7,804 bases of DNA from Gammaproteobacteria bacterium. GTDB lineage: Bacteria; Pseudomonadota; Gammaproteobacteria; UBA9214. Shown one piece after another: positions 1 through 6,028 of the stretch. The notes beneath the pieces are model-generated. The model did no database searches. It was not told the origin of the DNA and saw only the letters and a program-made list of their open reading frames with translations. A program made the position numbers and the translations under genes. The stretch lies in assembly GCA_029864225.1 (NCBI GenBank), contig JAOTTU010000092.1, positions 1 to 7,804 on the forward strand, written 5' to 3'. The stretch's first letter is position 1; each line of letters opens with the position of its first letter.

Positions 1-237
1 CGTGTCGCCGATGAGGGCTACGGGGATCAGTTGCATAATCTGCGGGTCGAGTTCGAGAAGGCCAACACCTCGTCGCTGGACCTGGTGGTGATCGCCGATT
101 TCGACGGGACCCTGGCAGACCTGTACGGCCGCCTGCGCCGCGCCATGCAACGCTGGTGTGTTGAGGCCTGTACTGAATACGGCTGGGAAATACCGTTCAC
201 ACAGCTGACATTGCACCAGGCCGAAGCCGCGGGTTAA
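1..237 (+). CDS. MscS-family mechanosensitive channel, C-terminal end (5' truncated)
   Basis: The frame is open from base 1 to a TAA at 235-237, giving 78 codons; the start lies outside the window. The visible part resembles the cytoplasmic C-terminal alpha/beta domain of MscS-type channels. It has the pattern NTSSLDLVVIADFDG (a beta strand after 'N-S-S-S-L-D'), then an amphipathic helix (LRRAMQRWCVEAC), then the hallmark ending GWEIPFTQLTLHQ, equivalent to the 'GIEIPFPQxTVH' tail of the family. Such channels sit in the inner membrane and open under tension to release solutes in hypo-osmotic shock. The pore-lining helix is not in view, so the subfamily cannot be given. The gene ends 276 bases before the molybdenum operon and appears unrelated to it. 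The family call rests on pattern memory of a short C-terminus. Confidence 0.7.
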   Translation, partial: RVADEGYGDQLHNLRVEFEKANTSSLDLVVIADFDGTLADLYGRLRRAMQRWCVEACTEYGWEIPFTQLTLHQAEAAG

Positions 238-263
238 CCACCGAGTTCGGTCACCACACAATC

Positions 264-280
264 GCGCCGCAGGGCGGCGC
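264..280 (+). terminator. Candidate terminator hairpin after the channel gene
   Basis: A perfect 7-bp GC-only stem (GCGCCGC at 264-270, GCGGCGC at 274-280) encloses a 3-base loop, 26 bases after the stop codon of the channel gene. The bases that follow are TTGTAT, a weak U tract. Position and stem strength suit a transcription terminator; the poor T run lowers confidence. Confidence 0.4.
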
Positions 281-303
281 TTGTATGGGAATTTCCTGAC
301 CCT

Positions 304-357
304 GCAGGAGCGGCTTTTATGCCCGGCAATTAATCGGTTGTAGCCGCGATGTTTTTT
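304..357. repeat. REP-like interrupted palindrome with T6 run
   Basis: GCAGGAGCGGCTTTT (304-318) and AGCCGCGATG (342-351) look like the two halves of a common gammaproteobacterial extragenic palindrome of the form GTAGGAGCGGCTTTAGCCGCGATG. Here they are split by about 23 unrelated bases. The arms GCGGCT (310-315) and AGCCGC (342-347) can still pair, and TTTTTT follows at 352-357, so the remnant could act as a second, weaker terminator. The link to the repeat family is from memory of its consensus. Confidence 0.35.
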
Positions 358-385
358 CCAAATGGGGCACTAGTAGCTGAAAAAT

Positions 386-447
386 GGCGACTTTCTGGTT
401 TTTGCACCCATCTGGATTTCCTGATTACAATAAACCAGAATGTCCCC
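386..447. repeat. R1: 62-bp near-palindromic element, copy 1
   Basis: The ends form an imperfect inverted repeat. The first 16 bases (386-401, GGCGACTTTCTGGTTT) match the reverse complement of the last 16 (432-447, AAACCAGAATGTCCCC) at 14 of 16 positions. The element recurs as R2 at 4839-4901. By hand alignment 49 of 61 aligned bases are identical with three gap positions, including shared CTGGTTTTT, CACCCA, CTGATnACAA and AGAATGTCCC. On the plus strand the 3' arm is followed by TTTTCTT, so it may also fold into a terminator-like hairpin, though with a long loop of about 30 bases. It lies in the gap between the channel gene and iorA. No open reading frame of its own is credible. Confidence 0.75.
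402..431 (+). promoter_or_regulatory. Candidate sigma70 promoter for the iorAB-xdhC-mocA operon
   Basis: TTGCAC (402-407) and TACAAT (426-431) are separated by 18 bases. Each differs from the sigma70 consensus boxes at few positions. Transcription would start near 438, about 75 bases before the iorA ATG. The promoter lies entirely inside palindromic element R1. The equivalent bases in R2 (TTTCAC and TCACAA) are poorer matches, so promoter function may be particular to this copy. The call rests on consensus matching only. Confidence 0.35.
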
Positions 448-513
448 TTTTCTTCCTGGCAGGCGAATGAAACATGCTAGGATCGTCTTCCACCAACCAG
501 CCTGGGGGCGAGT

Positions 514-969
514 ATGCTCACACTCACCATCAATGGGGCCGAGCACCGGCTCGATGTCGACCCGGACATGCCGCTGCTTTGGGCCATCCGCGATCACGCC
601 GGGCTGACCGGAACCAAATATGGATGCGGCATGTCGCAATGCGGCGCCTGTACCGTGCACCTCGACGGCAAGGCGGTGCGTTCCTGCGTCACCCCGGTCT
701 CCGCTGCCGCAGGGAAGTCTGTCACCACCATCGAGGGACTCGACTCCGCCGCGGGCAGGGCCCTGCAGGCGGCCTGGGAAAAGCTGGACGTAGTGCAGTG
801 CGGTTACTGCCAGTCCGGCCAGATCATGTCCGCGGTCGACTTGTTGACCAGGAATCCCGATCCCACCGACAGCGACATCACCACCGCCCTATCCGGGAAC
901 ATCTGCCGCTGCGGCACCTATGTGCGGATCCGCGCGGCCATTAAAGCAGCGTCCCGGGCACTGGGCTGA
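514..969 (+). CDS. iorA: Isoquinoline 1-oxidoreductase-type [2Fe-2S] subunit (IorA-like)
   Basis: This 151-residue protein is the small iron-sulfur subunit of a xanthine oxidase-family molybdenum hydroxylase. It passes electrons from the molybdenum centre to an external acceptor. The N-terminal ferredoxin-like domain carries cluster ligands Cys38, Cys43, Cys46 and Cys58 (GCGMSQCGAC, then C). The C-terminal helical domain carries Cys96, Cys99, Cys131 and Cys133 (QCGYCQSGQ and ICRCGTY). Gln95 precedes Cys96, at the position that usually contacts the pterin. The length is typical of stand-alone IorA-type subunits, and no FAD domain is attached. There is no signal peptide, so it probably folds in the cytoplasm and is exported bound to IorB. 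A G-rich stretch lies just upstream of the ATG. It is first in the operon, 13 bases before iorB. The family is secure; the exact substrate class is not. Confidence 0.93.
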   Translation: MLTLTINGAEHRLDVDPDMPLLWAIRDHAGLTGTKYGCGMSQCGACTVHLDGKAVRSCVTPVSAAAGKSVTTIEGLDSAAGRALQAAWEKLDVVQCGYCQSGQIMSAVDLLTRNPDPTDSDITTALSGNICRCGTYVRIRAAIKAASRALG

Positions 970-970
970 C

Positions 971-975
971 GGAGG
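971..975 (+). promoter_or_regulatory. Shine-Dalgarno site that sets the iorB start
   Basis: GGAGG stands 7 bases before the ATG at 983. The reading frame stays open further upstream, into iorA from 920, and a second ATG lies at 1004 without such a site. The spacing singles out 983 as the start of IorB. Confidence 0.8.
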
Positions 976-982
976 CATCACG

Positions 983-3199
983 ATGCACAATAAAGAAACT
1001 GTAATGATCAGCCGCCGCCTGTTCCTGGTGAAGTCCATGGTCGCCGGCGCGGGCCTGACACTCGGCATGGCCCTGCCCGGCTGCAGTCGCGAGGAAGCGG
1101 CGCAGGAATCCCTGCCGGAGGCGGGCCCGGGCAAGGCCGGTGGCGCTGTGGTTGCGGAGTCGCACTTCGCGCCCAACGCCTTCGTCCGCATCGGTGCCGA
1201 CGACCGGGTCACGGTTATCATCAAGCACCTGGAAATGGGGCAGGGAACCTACACCGGGCTGGCCACACTGGTGGCAGAGGAACTCGATGCGGCCTGGTCA
1301 CAGATCGAGGTCGAGGGTGCGCCCGCCGATGCCAACACCTACAACAATCTGTTCTGGGGCAAGCTGCAGGGCACCGGCGGCAGCACGGCCATTGCCAATT
1401 CCTATGAACAGATGCGCAATGCAGGCGCTGCGGCGCGCCACATGCTGGTCGCGGCGGCGGCCAGGCAGTGGCAGGTTCCGGCCGCTGACATCGATGTTCA
1501 GGACGGTGTGCTGCGCCATGCGGCCAGTGGTCGGCAGGCGACCTTCGGCACGCTCGCCGAACTGGCTGCGCAGGAGGCGGTGCCGGAGACGGTCTTCCTC
1601 AAGGACCCTGAGGAGTTCCGGCTGATCGGCACCCGGGTGCCGCGCAAGGACAGCCGGGCCAAGGTCAACGGCTCGGCGCTGTTTACCCAGGACGTGCAGC
1701 TGCCCGGGATGTTGACCGCGCTGGTCGTGCATCCGCCGCGCTTCGGCGCCCGCCTGAAGGACTTCGATGCGAGCAAGGCGAAACAGGTCCCCGGGGTGGT
1801 GGAGGTAGTCGGGATCCCCGCCGGCGTCGCGGTGTTGGCCAATGATTTCTGGAGTGCCAAAAAGGGCCGGGACGCCCTGCAGGTTGAATGGGACGAGACC
1901 GACGCCTTCATGCTGGGCTCCGCTGAACTGGTGGCGCAGTACCGTGCGCTGGCCGATACACCCGGCAGCAGCGTGCGCAACGACGGCGACGCCGGGAGTG
2001 CCCTGCAGTCCGCCCGCCAGACGCTGCAGACGACGCTCGCGTTTCCCTATCTCGCGCATGCCGCGCTCGAGCCGATGAACTGCGTAATGCAACGCACGCC
2101 GGACGGCGTGGAGGTCTGGAACGGCGAACAGTACCAGACGCCCGACCAGCAGGCCGTGGCCGGGGTGTTCGGCATCGCCCCCGAGCAGGTGAAGATCAAC
2201 ATGCTCTATGCGGGCGGCTCCTTCGGCCGCCGGGCCAACCCGCATTCGGATTACCTGGTGGAAACCGCGACCATCGTCAAGGCCATCGGCGGCCGTGCGC
2301 CGGTCAAGCTGGTGCGCACGCGCGAGGATGACATGCGCGCCGGTTATTACCGTCCACTCTATGTGCATAAAATCGAGGCGGGACTGGACGCCGCCGGCAA
2401 CCCGGTCGCCTGGCACCATCGCATCGTTGGGCAGTCGATTGCGGCCGATACGGCATTCGAGGGCGCGCTGATCAAGGACGGGGTCGACGTCACCTCGGTC
2501 GAGGGCGTCTCCAACCTGCCCTATGCCATTCCCAATATCAACGTCGAGCTGCATTCGCCGGTGCATCCCGTTCCGGTGCAGTGGTGGCGCTCGGTGGGCT
2601 CCACGCACACCGCGTTTGCCGTAGAGACTTTCATCGACCGGCTGGCCGCGGCGGCCGGCCGGGACCCGGTCGTGTTCCGACGTGCCCTGCTCAAGGCGCA
2701 TCCGCGCCATCTCGGCGTCATGGAGCTGGCCGCGGACAAGGCCGGGTGGGGCAGCCCGCTGGCGCCGGCACGGGGACGCGGCATCGCGGTTCACGAATCC
2801 TTCAACAGCTATGTCGCGCAGGTCGCGGAAGTAACCGTGCATGCTGACAAGACCTTTTCCGTCGACCGCGTGGTGATCGCTGTCGACTGCGGCATCGCGG
2901 TGAATCCGGATGTCGTACGCGCCCAGATGGAAGGCGGAATGGCCTTCGGGCTGGCCGCCGCCCTGAACAGCGAACTGACCCTGGAGCAGGGCCGCGTGGT
3001 GCAGTCCAACTTCCACGACTACCGGGTACTGCGCATCGACGAAATGCCGGAGGTGGAGGTGCATATCGTCACGTCCACGCAGCCGCCGACCGGTGTGGGC
3101 GAGCCGGCGACACCGGTGATCGCCCCGGCGGTGGCCAATGCGCTGTCTGCGGCAACCGGACAATGGTTTGACCGGCTGCCACTGCAGCTATCGGTCTGA
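983..3199 (+). CDS. iorB: Isoquinoline 1-oxidoreductase-type molybdenum subunit (IorB-like), Tat-exported
   Basis: This 738-residue protein is the catalytic subunit. It binds the molybdenum cofactor and hydroxylates its substrate with oxygen from water. Residues 10-15 (SRRLFL) followed by a hydrophobic stretch to about residue 31 form a twin-arginine signal. It ends in ALPGC, so Cys34 could be a lipid-attachment site, although Pro at -2 is unusual. The mature part shows the family's split cofactor domain: HLEMGQGTYTGL (82-93), then GTGGSTA, then the hammerhead-like GSALFTQDVQLPG region, AGGSFGRR (410-417) and WWRSVGSTHTAF. Near the C-terminus, PTGVGEPATP contains the conserved catalytic Glu707. 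Its stop overlaps the xdhC start by one base (TGATG). Relatives act on N-heterocycles or aldehydes; the substrate cannot be read here. A periplasmic or membrane-anchored enzyme without an FAD subunit would need a cytochrome or quinone acceptor, and none is encoded nearby. Confidence 0.92.
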   Translation: MHNKETVMISRRLFLVKSMVAGAGLTLGMALPGCSREEAAQESLPEAGPGKAGGAVVAESHFAPNAFVRIGADDRVTVIIKHLEMGQGTYTGLATLVAEELDAAWSQIEVEGAPADANTYNNLFWGKLQGTGGSTAIANSYEQMRNAGAAARHMLVAAAARQWQVPAADIDVQDGVLRHAASGRQATFGTLAELAAQEAVPETVFLKDPEEFRLIGTRVPRKDSRAKVNGSALFTQDVQLPGMLTALVVHPPRFGARLKDFDASKAKQVPGVVEVVGIPAGVAVLANDFWSAKKGRDALQVEWDETDAFMLGSAELVAQYRALADTPGSSVRNDGDAGSALQSARQTLQTTLAFPYLAHAALEPMNCVMQRTPDGVEVWNGEQYQTPDQQAVAGVFGIAPEQVKINMLYAGGSFGRRANPHSDYLVETATIVKAIGGRAPVKLVRTREDDMRAGYYRPLYVHKIEAGLDAAGNPVAWHHRIVGQSIAADTAFEGALIKDGVDVTSVEGVSNLPYAIPNINVELHSPVHPVPVQWWRSVGSTHTAFAVETFIDRLAAAAGRDPVVFRRALLKAHPRHLGVMELAADKAGWGSPLAPARGRGIAVHESFNSYVAQVAEVTVHADKTFSVDRVVIAVDCGIAVNPDVVRAQMEGGMAFGLAAALNSELTLEQGRVVQSNFHDYRVLRIDEMPEVEVHIVTSTQPPTGVGEPATPVIAPAVANALSAATGQWFDRLPLQLSV

Positions 3200-4179
3200 T
3201 GCCGCGCTACAGTACGGACCGGGAAGTCCTGGAGACCGCGATCCGCTGGCTCACTCAGGGCCGGCGCCTGGCGCTGGTGACCGTGGCCAGAACCTGGGGG
3301 TCGTCACCCCGACCCGTGGGTGCGTTGATGGTGATGCGCGACGACGGCACCTGCAGCGGCTCGGTGTCGGGCGGCTGTGTCGAGGAAGACCTGCTGATGC
3401 GCTACCGGGCGCACCAGCTCGGGGACAGCTTTCCGACCCTCATCGACTATGGCATCGACCGCGAGGAAGCGACGCGCCTGGGCCTGCCCTGCGGCGGGCG
3501 GCTGGAACTGCTGGTCGAGCAGCTCGACAGTGCGGCGCCGCTGAAGCGGCTGCTCGACAAGATCAAGGCCGGTCAGCTGGTGACACGGCGTGTGTGCATG
3601 GCCAGCGGCGAAGTCAGTCTGCATGCGGCTGCGCCCGCTGATGAGTTCGACTACACCAGCGACAACCTGGCGAAGGTGTTTGGCCCGCGCTGGCAGCTGC
3701 TGTTGATCGGCGACGGGCATCTCGCCCGCTACGTCGCGCAGCTCGCACTGCTGCTGGATTACCGTGTCATCATCTGCGACCCGCGCGAGGACTATGAACC
3801 GGACGAACCCATGGAGGGCGTGGAGCGGGTGCGGGTGATGCCCGACGAGGCCGTCGAGGCCTATGCCACGCATCCCCGCTGTGCGGTGGTGGCGCTCACT
3901 CACGACCCGAAGCTCGATGACATGGCCCTGCTCGATGCCCTGCAGTCACCGGCGTTCTATATCGGTGCGCTCGGATCACGACGCAACAGCGACCTGCGCC
4001 GCGAGCGCCTCGGGACACTGGGCCTGACGCCACAGCAACTGCAGCGCCTGCATGCCCCCGTCGGCCTGCCCATCGGCAGCCGCTCACCGCCGGAGATCGC
4101 CGTGTCCATCATGGCCGAAATCACCGCGCTGCGGCACCAGGCCGGCCAGACCAGCCAGCGCGACGTCAGCGCTGCATGA
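3199..4179 (+). CDS. xdhC: XdhC/CoxI-family molybdenum cofactor maturation protein
   Basis: XdhC-type proteins bind the molybdenum cofactor, see to its sulfuration together with a cysteine desulfurase, and insert it into the apo-hydroxylase in the cytoplasm. This 326-residue protein has both expected parts. The N-terminal CoxI-like domain has WGSSPRPVGALM (33-44), GSVSGGCVEEDL with Cys60 (54-65) and PCGGRLELLVE with Cys98. The C-terminal Rossmann-like domain has LLLIGDGHLARYVA (Gly171-x-Gly173-x-x-Ala176), an acidic strand end (ICDPRE), and the family signature YIGALGSRR. The start codon shares one base with the iorB stop and has no clear Shine-Dalgarno site, which implies translational coupling. 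The ATGA at the end overlaps mocA by four bases. Its place beside iorAB says that IorB is its client. The symbol follows family usage; the protein could equally be labelled CoxI-like. Confidence 0.9.
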   Translation: MPRYSTDREVLETAIRWLTQGRRLALVTVARTWGSSPRPVGALMVMRDDGTCSGSVSGGCVEEDLLMRYRAHQLGDSFPTLIDYGIDREEATRLGLPCGGRLELLVEQLDSAAPLKRLLDKIKAGQLVTRRVCMASGEVSLHAAAPADEFDYTSDNLAKVFGPRWQLLLIGDGHLARYVAQLALLLDYRVIICDPREDYEPDEPMEGVERVRVMPDEAVEAYATHPRCAVVALTHDPKLDDMALLDALQSPAFYIGALGSRRNSDLRRERLGTLGLTPQQLQRLHAPVGLPIGSRSPPEIAVSIMAEITALRHQAGQTSQRDVSAA

Positions 4180-4751
4180 CAGCGTCCTGTACCGGCATCC
4201 TGCTGGCCGCCGGGCAGGGCACCCGCTTCGGCGCCAACAAACTGCTGCACCCGCTCAAGGACGGTACCCCCATGGCGGTCGCCTCCGCCCGGCACCTCAG
4301 GGCGGCACTGGATTGCAGCATCGCCGTGGTCGCGGATGCGGAGAGTGAACTGGCAAGACTGCTTGCGCAGGAAGGTTTCCAGATCATCCTCAACCCGCGC
4401 GCCGGGGAAGGCATGGGCACGAGCATTGCCTGCGGTGTGGCAGCCAGCCCGGATGCCAACAGCTGGGTGATTGCACTGGCCGATATGCCCTGCATCCCGG
4501 AGGCCGTCATCCAGGCGGTTGTTGCCGGGCTGGATCAGGGCGCGGACATCGTCGCCCCGGTCTACCAGGGACAGCGCGGGCACCCGGTGGGGTTCTCGGC
4601 GCGGCATGCGCCCGCCTTGCTGCAGCTGCATGCCGATGCCGGCGCGCGTGGCATTATCGCTGCCAACAACGGCTCGCTGAAGCTGATCGAAACCGGTGAC
4701 GCGGGGGTCATTTTCGATATCGACTGCGCGGCATCACACACCAACCTGTAG
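4176..4751 (+). CDS. mocA: MobA-like NTP transferase, probable molybdopterin cytidylyltransferase (MocA)
   Basis: MocA enzymes join CMP from CTP to molybdopterin, giving the cytosine dinucleotide cofactor used by many bacterial molybdenum hydroxylases. The 191 residues form one nucleotidyltransferase domain. It has ILLAAGQGTRFGANKLL (8-24, phosphate-binding loop with Lys22), NPRAGEGMGTSI (73-84), ALADMPCIP with metal-binding Asp103, and PVYQGQRGHPVGFS. The loop reads LAAG rather than LAGG; in this family LAAG is typical of the CTP-using MocA and LAGG of the GTP-using MobA. That, plus the iorAB-xdhC context, supports cytidylyl transfer. The start overlaps the xdhC stop by four bases (ATGA) with no good ribosome-binding site, so it is probably coupled. 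It is the last gene of the operon and is followed by palindrome R2. The nucleotide preference is inferred, not shown. Confidence 0.88.
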   Translation: MTASCTGILLAAGQGTRFGANKLLHPLKDGTPMAVASARHLRAALDCSIAVVADAESELARLLAQEGFQIILNPRAGEGMGTSIACGVAASPDANSWVIALADMPCIPEAVIQAVVAGLDQGADIVAPVYQGQRGHPVGFSARHAPALLQLHADAGARGIIAANNGSLKLIETGDAGVIFDIDCAASHTNL

Positions 4752-4838
4752 GGGTGGTCTCCACACCGCGATGGCGTACTGCAGCGGTTTTTCAACTACC
4801 ATAATAAGACCGGTTCCGCACGATCTCTCAGGAAATAA

Positions 4839-4901
4839 GGGGATATTCTGGTTTTTCACCCACCCGGGTGTTCTGATCACAAAAAAAAGCAGAATGTCCC
4901 A
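4839..4901. repeat. R2: 63-bp near-palindromic element, copy 2 (possible terminator)
   Basis: This second copy of R1 is in the same orientation. Its ends pair: GGGGATATTCTGGTTTTT (4839-4856) matches the reverse complement of the right end at 15 of 18 positions. A shorter perfect palindrome, CACCCGGGTG (4861-4870), and an A8 run (4881-4888) lie inside and are not shared with R1. It starts 87 bases after the mocA stop and ends 8 bases from the stop of the converging GNAT-C39 gene. AATTTTT (4901-4907) follows the right arm, so on the plus strand it could serve as the operon's terminator. Confidence 0.75.
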
Positions 4902-4909
4902 ATTTTTCG

Positions 4910-6028
4910 TCAGGCGTCTTTGCGCGCCCCGGTGATTACCAGCAGGCAGCGCAAGCGCTTCTGGCCGAATCGTGCCATAGCGCGAAACACGGTCCGGTCG
5001 ATGGGTACCTGGATGTAATCGGTCTGCGTGGCGTGCGGGTCGTCACTGATGTCGGAATCGTTAATATAGACGAATTCGTCATCGGCGCTGGCCACGTAGA
5101 CCCAGTGGGGCGCCTTGTTTCGATTGAGTCGCCAGGTGCTGATGAGGGCAACAATCGGCGCGCCGGAATTCAGGATGCGGTCCACGTCCTCGGACTCCAG
5201 GGTGTCGACGTTCAGCCGGATGTCGGTGGCTTTTATCTGTGTCAGGAAATCCTCATGCACCAGCTGGATGATGGATTTCTTTTGCTGGTTGCGCACGCCG
5301 TCGAGGAAGGGTGCCTCGGCCTGGTTGATGTGCAAGGTAATGTCGAAGCCGCGACGCCAGGCGCTCAAGGCCAGGCCATGCGGCGAGCAACCGCCATGGC
5401 CCGAGGTCATGAAGATGGTGGTGGCCTCGCGCCAGATTTGCAGTTCCTCGTGACGCGACATGGCATAGTCCGGCTGCAGGGTTTTGAGCGCCATCATCAG
5501 CGATGCCGGTCCGCAGGTGAAGTCGGTGGTTTGCTGGTAATAGGGTCTGGTAAAGGTGTCTTCGCTTCCCCGGTAATACAGGCGTTTTTCCATGCGCAAG
5601 GCGTCATCACCGTCATCGTAGTAATTCTTGATGGTATCGATGGTCCGGTAATCGTTTTTACTGTACAGGGAGATGGCCGGTATATTGTTCACGCTCACCT
5701 CCAGTCGCACGAAGGCGCAGCGGTGTTCACGGGCCGCCTGTTCCGCGGCGTTCAGCAGTTGCTTCGACAGCCCCTGGTGTTGCGCGTCCGGTGCAATGGC
5801 AATCGAATACAGCCGCGCCAGGTTGGTCCCGGCACGGAACAACAGCAGGACATAACCCAGCACCCTGTTATCACGCGCGATCGCAATCAGTTCATGGGGA
5901 CCGGGCCGGATGAAATGAAGAAAGCTGCGCCTGGACAGGCGGTCTGTTTCAAAGCAGGCCTTTTCGATGGCGACAAGCTGGTCAAGGTCTTCTGCGCGGC
6001 CCGGGCGAAGGTGGGTTGAATTGTTCAC
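4910..6028 (-). CDS. GNAT acetyltransferase fused to a C39-like cysteine peptidase domain
   Basis: This 372-residue cytoplasmic-looking protein has two domains. Residues 1-150 are a RimI-like GNAT fold with the acetyl-CoA loop LYSIAIAPDAQHQGLSKQLL (73-92) and the closing region EVSVNNIPAISLYSKNDY. Residues of about 160-372 resemble the C39 family of papain-fold peptidases. They have QQTTDFTCGPASLMMA with presumed nucleophile Cys172 and oxyanion Gln165 or Gln166, then APHWVYVAS with His308 and YINDSD with Asp324. There is no signal peptide, transmembrane segment or ABC exporter domain, so this is not a bacteriocin exporter. Translation starts at GTG, overlapping the upstream gene's stop by four bases (GTGA), with AAGGGA about 8 bases upstream. 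This fusion is known as a neighbour of RLAN/RimK-like ATP-grasp genes, and one lies just beyond the next gene. It may acetylate and trim the ligase product. The substrate is unknown. Confidence 0.85.
   Translation of the reverse strand: MNNSTHLRPGRAEDLDQLVAIEKACFETDRLSRRSFLHFIRPGPHELIAIARDNRVLGYVLLLFRAGTNLARLYSIAIAPDAQHQGLSKQLLNAAEQAAREHRCAFVRLEVSVNNIPAISLYSKNDYRTIDTIKNYYDDGDDALRMEKRLYYRGSEDTFTRPYYQQTTDFTCGPASLMMALKTLQPDYAMSRHEELQIWREATTIFMTSGHGGCSPHGLALSAWRRGFDITLHINQAEAPFLDGVRNQQKKSIIQLVHEDFLTQIKATDIRLNVDTLESEDVDRILNSGAPIVALISTWRLNRNKAPHWVYVASADDEFVYINDSDISDDPHATQTDYIQVPIDRTVFRAMARFGQKRLRCLLVITGARKDA

Noticed and set aside
474..944. Overlapping plus-strand frame covering most of iorA
   Set aside because: The translation is Arg/His-rich with no family features, while the 514-969 frame has all eight cluster cysteines.
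920..982. Upstream extension of iorB into iorA
   Set aside because: It would put 21 residues before the Tat signal and ignore the strong GGAGG site seven bases before the ATG at 983.
1298..3163. Long open frame on the minus strand (621 codons) opposite iorB
   Set aside because: It lies fully inside a well-supported gene, has an Arg/His/Gly-rich low-information translation, and is a typical antisense shadow in GC-rich DNA.
4861..4870. CACCCGGGTG palindrome inside R2 as a stand-alone operator or terminator
   Set aside because: It is not shared with R1, has no loop and no following T run, so it is more likely a chance feature of this copy.
386..4901. R1 and R2 as the ends of a composite transposon
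   Set aside because: There is no transposase or integrase gene between them, no target duplication is evident, and the elements are each self-palindromic rather than paired ends of an insertion sequence.
5033..6019. Open frame of 328 codons on the plus strand opposite the GNAT-C39 gene
   Set aside because: The minus-strand frame has clear domain motifs and catalytic residues; the plus frame shows none and is its mirror.
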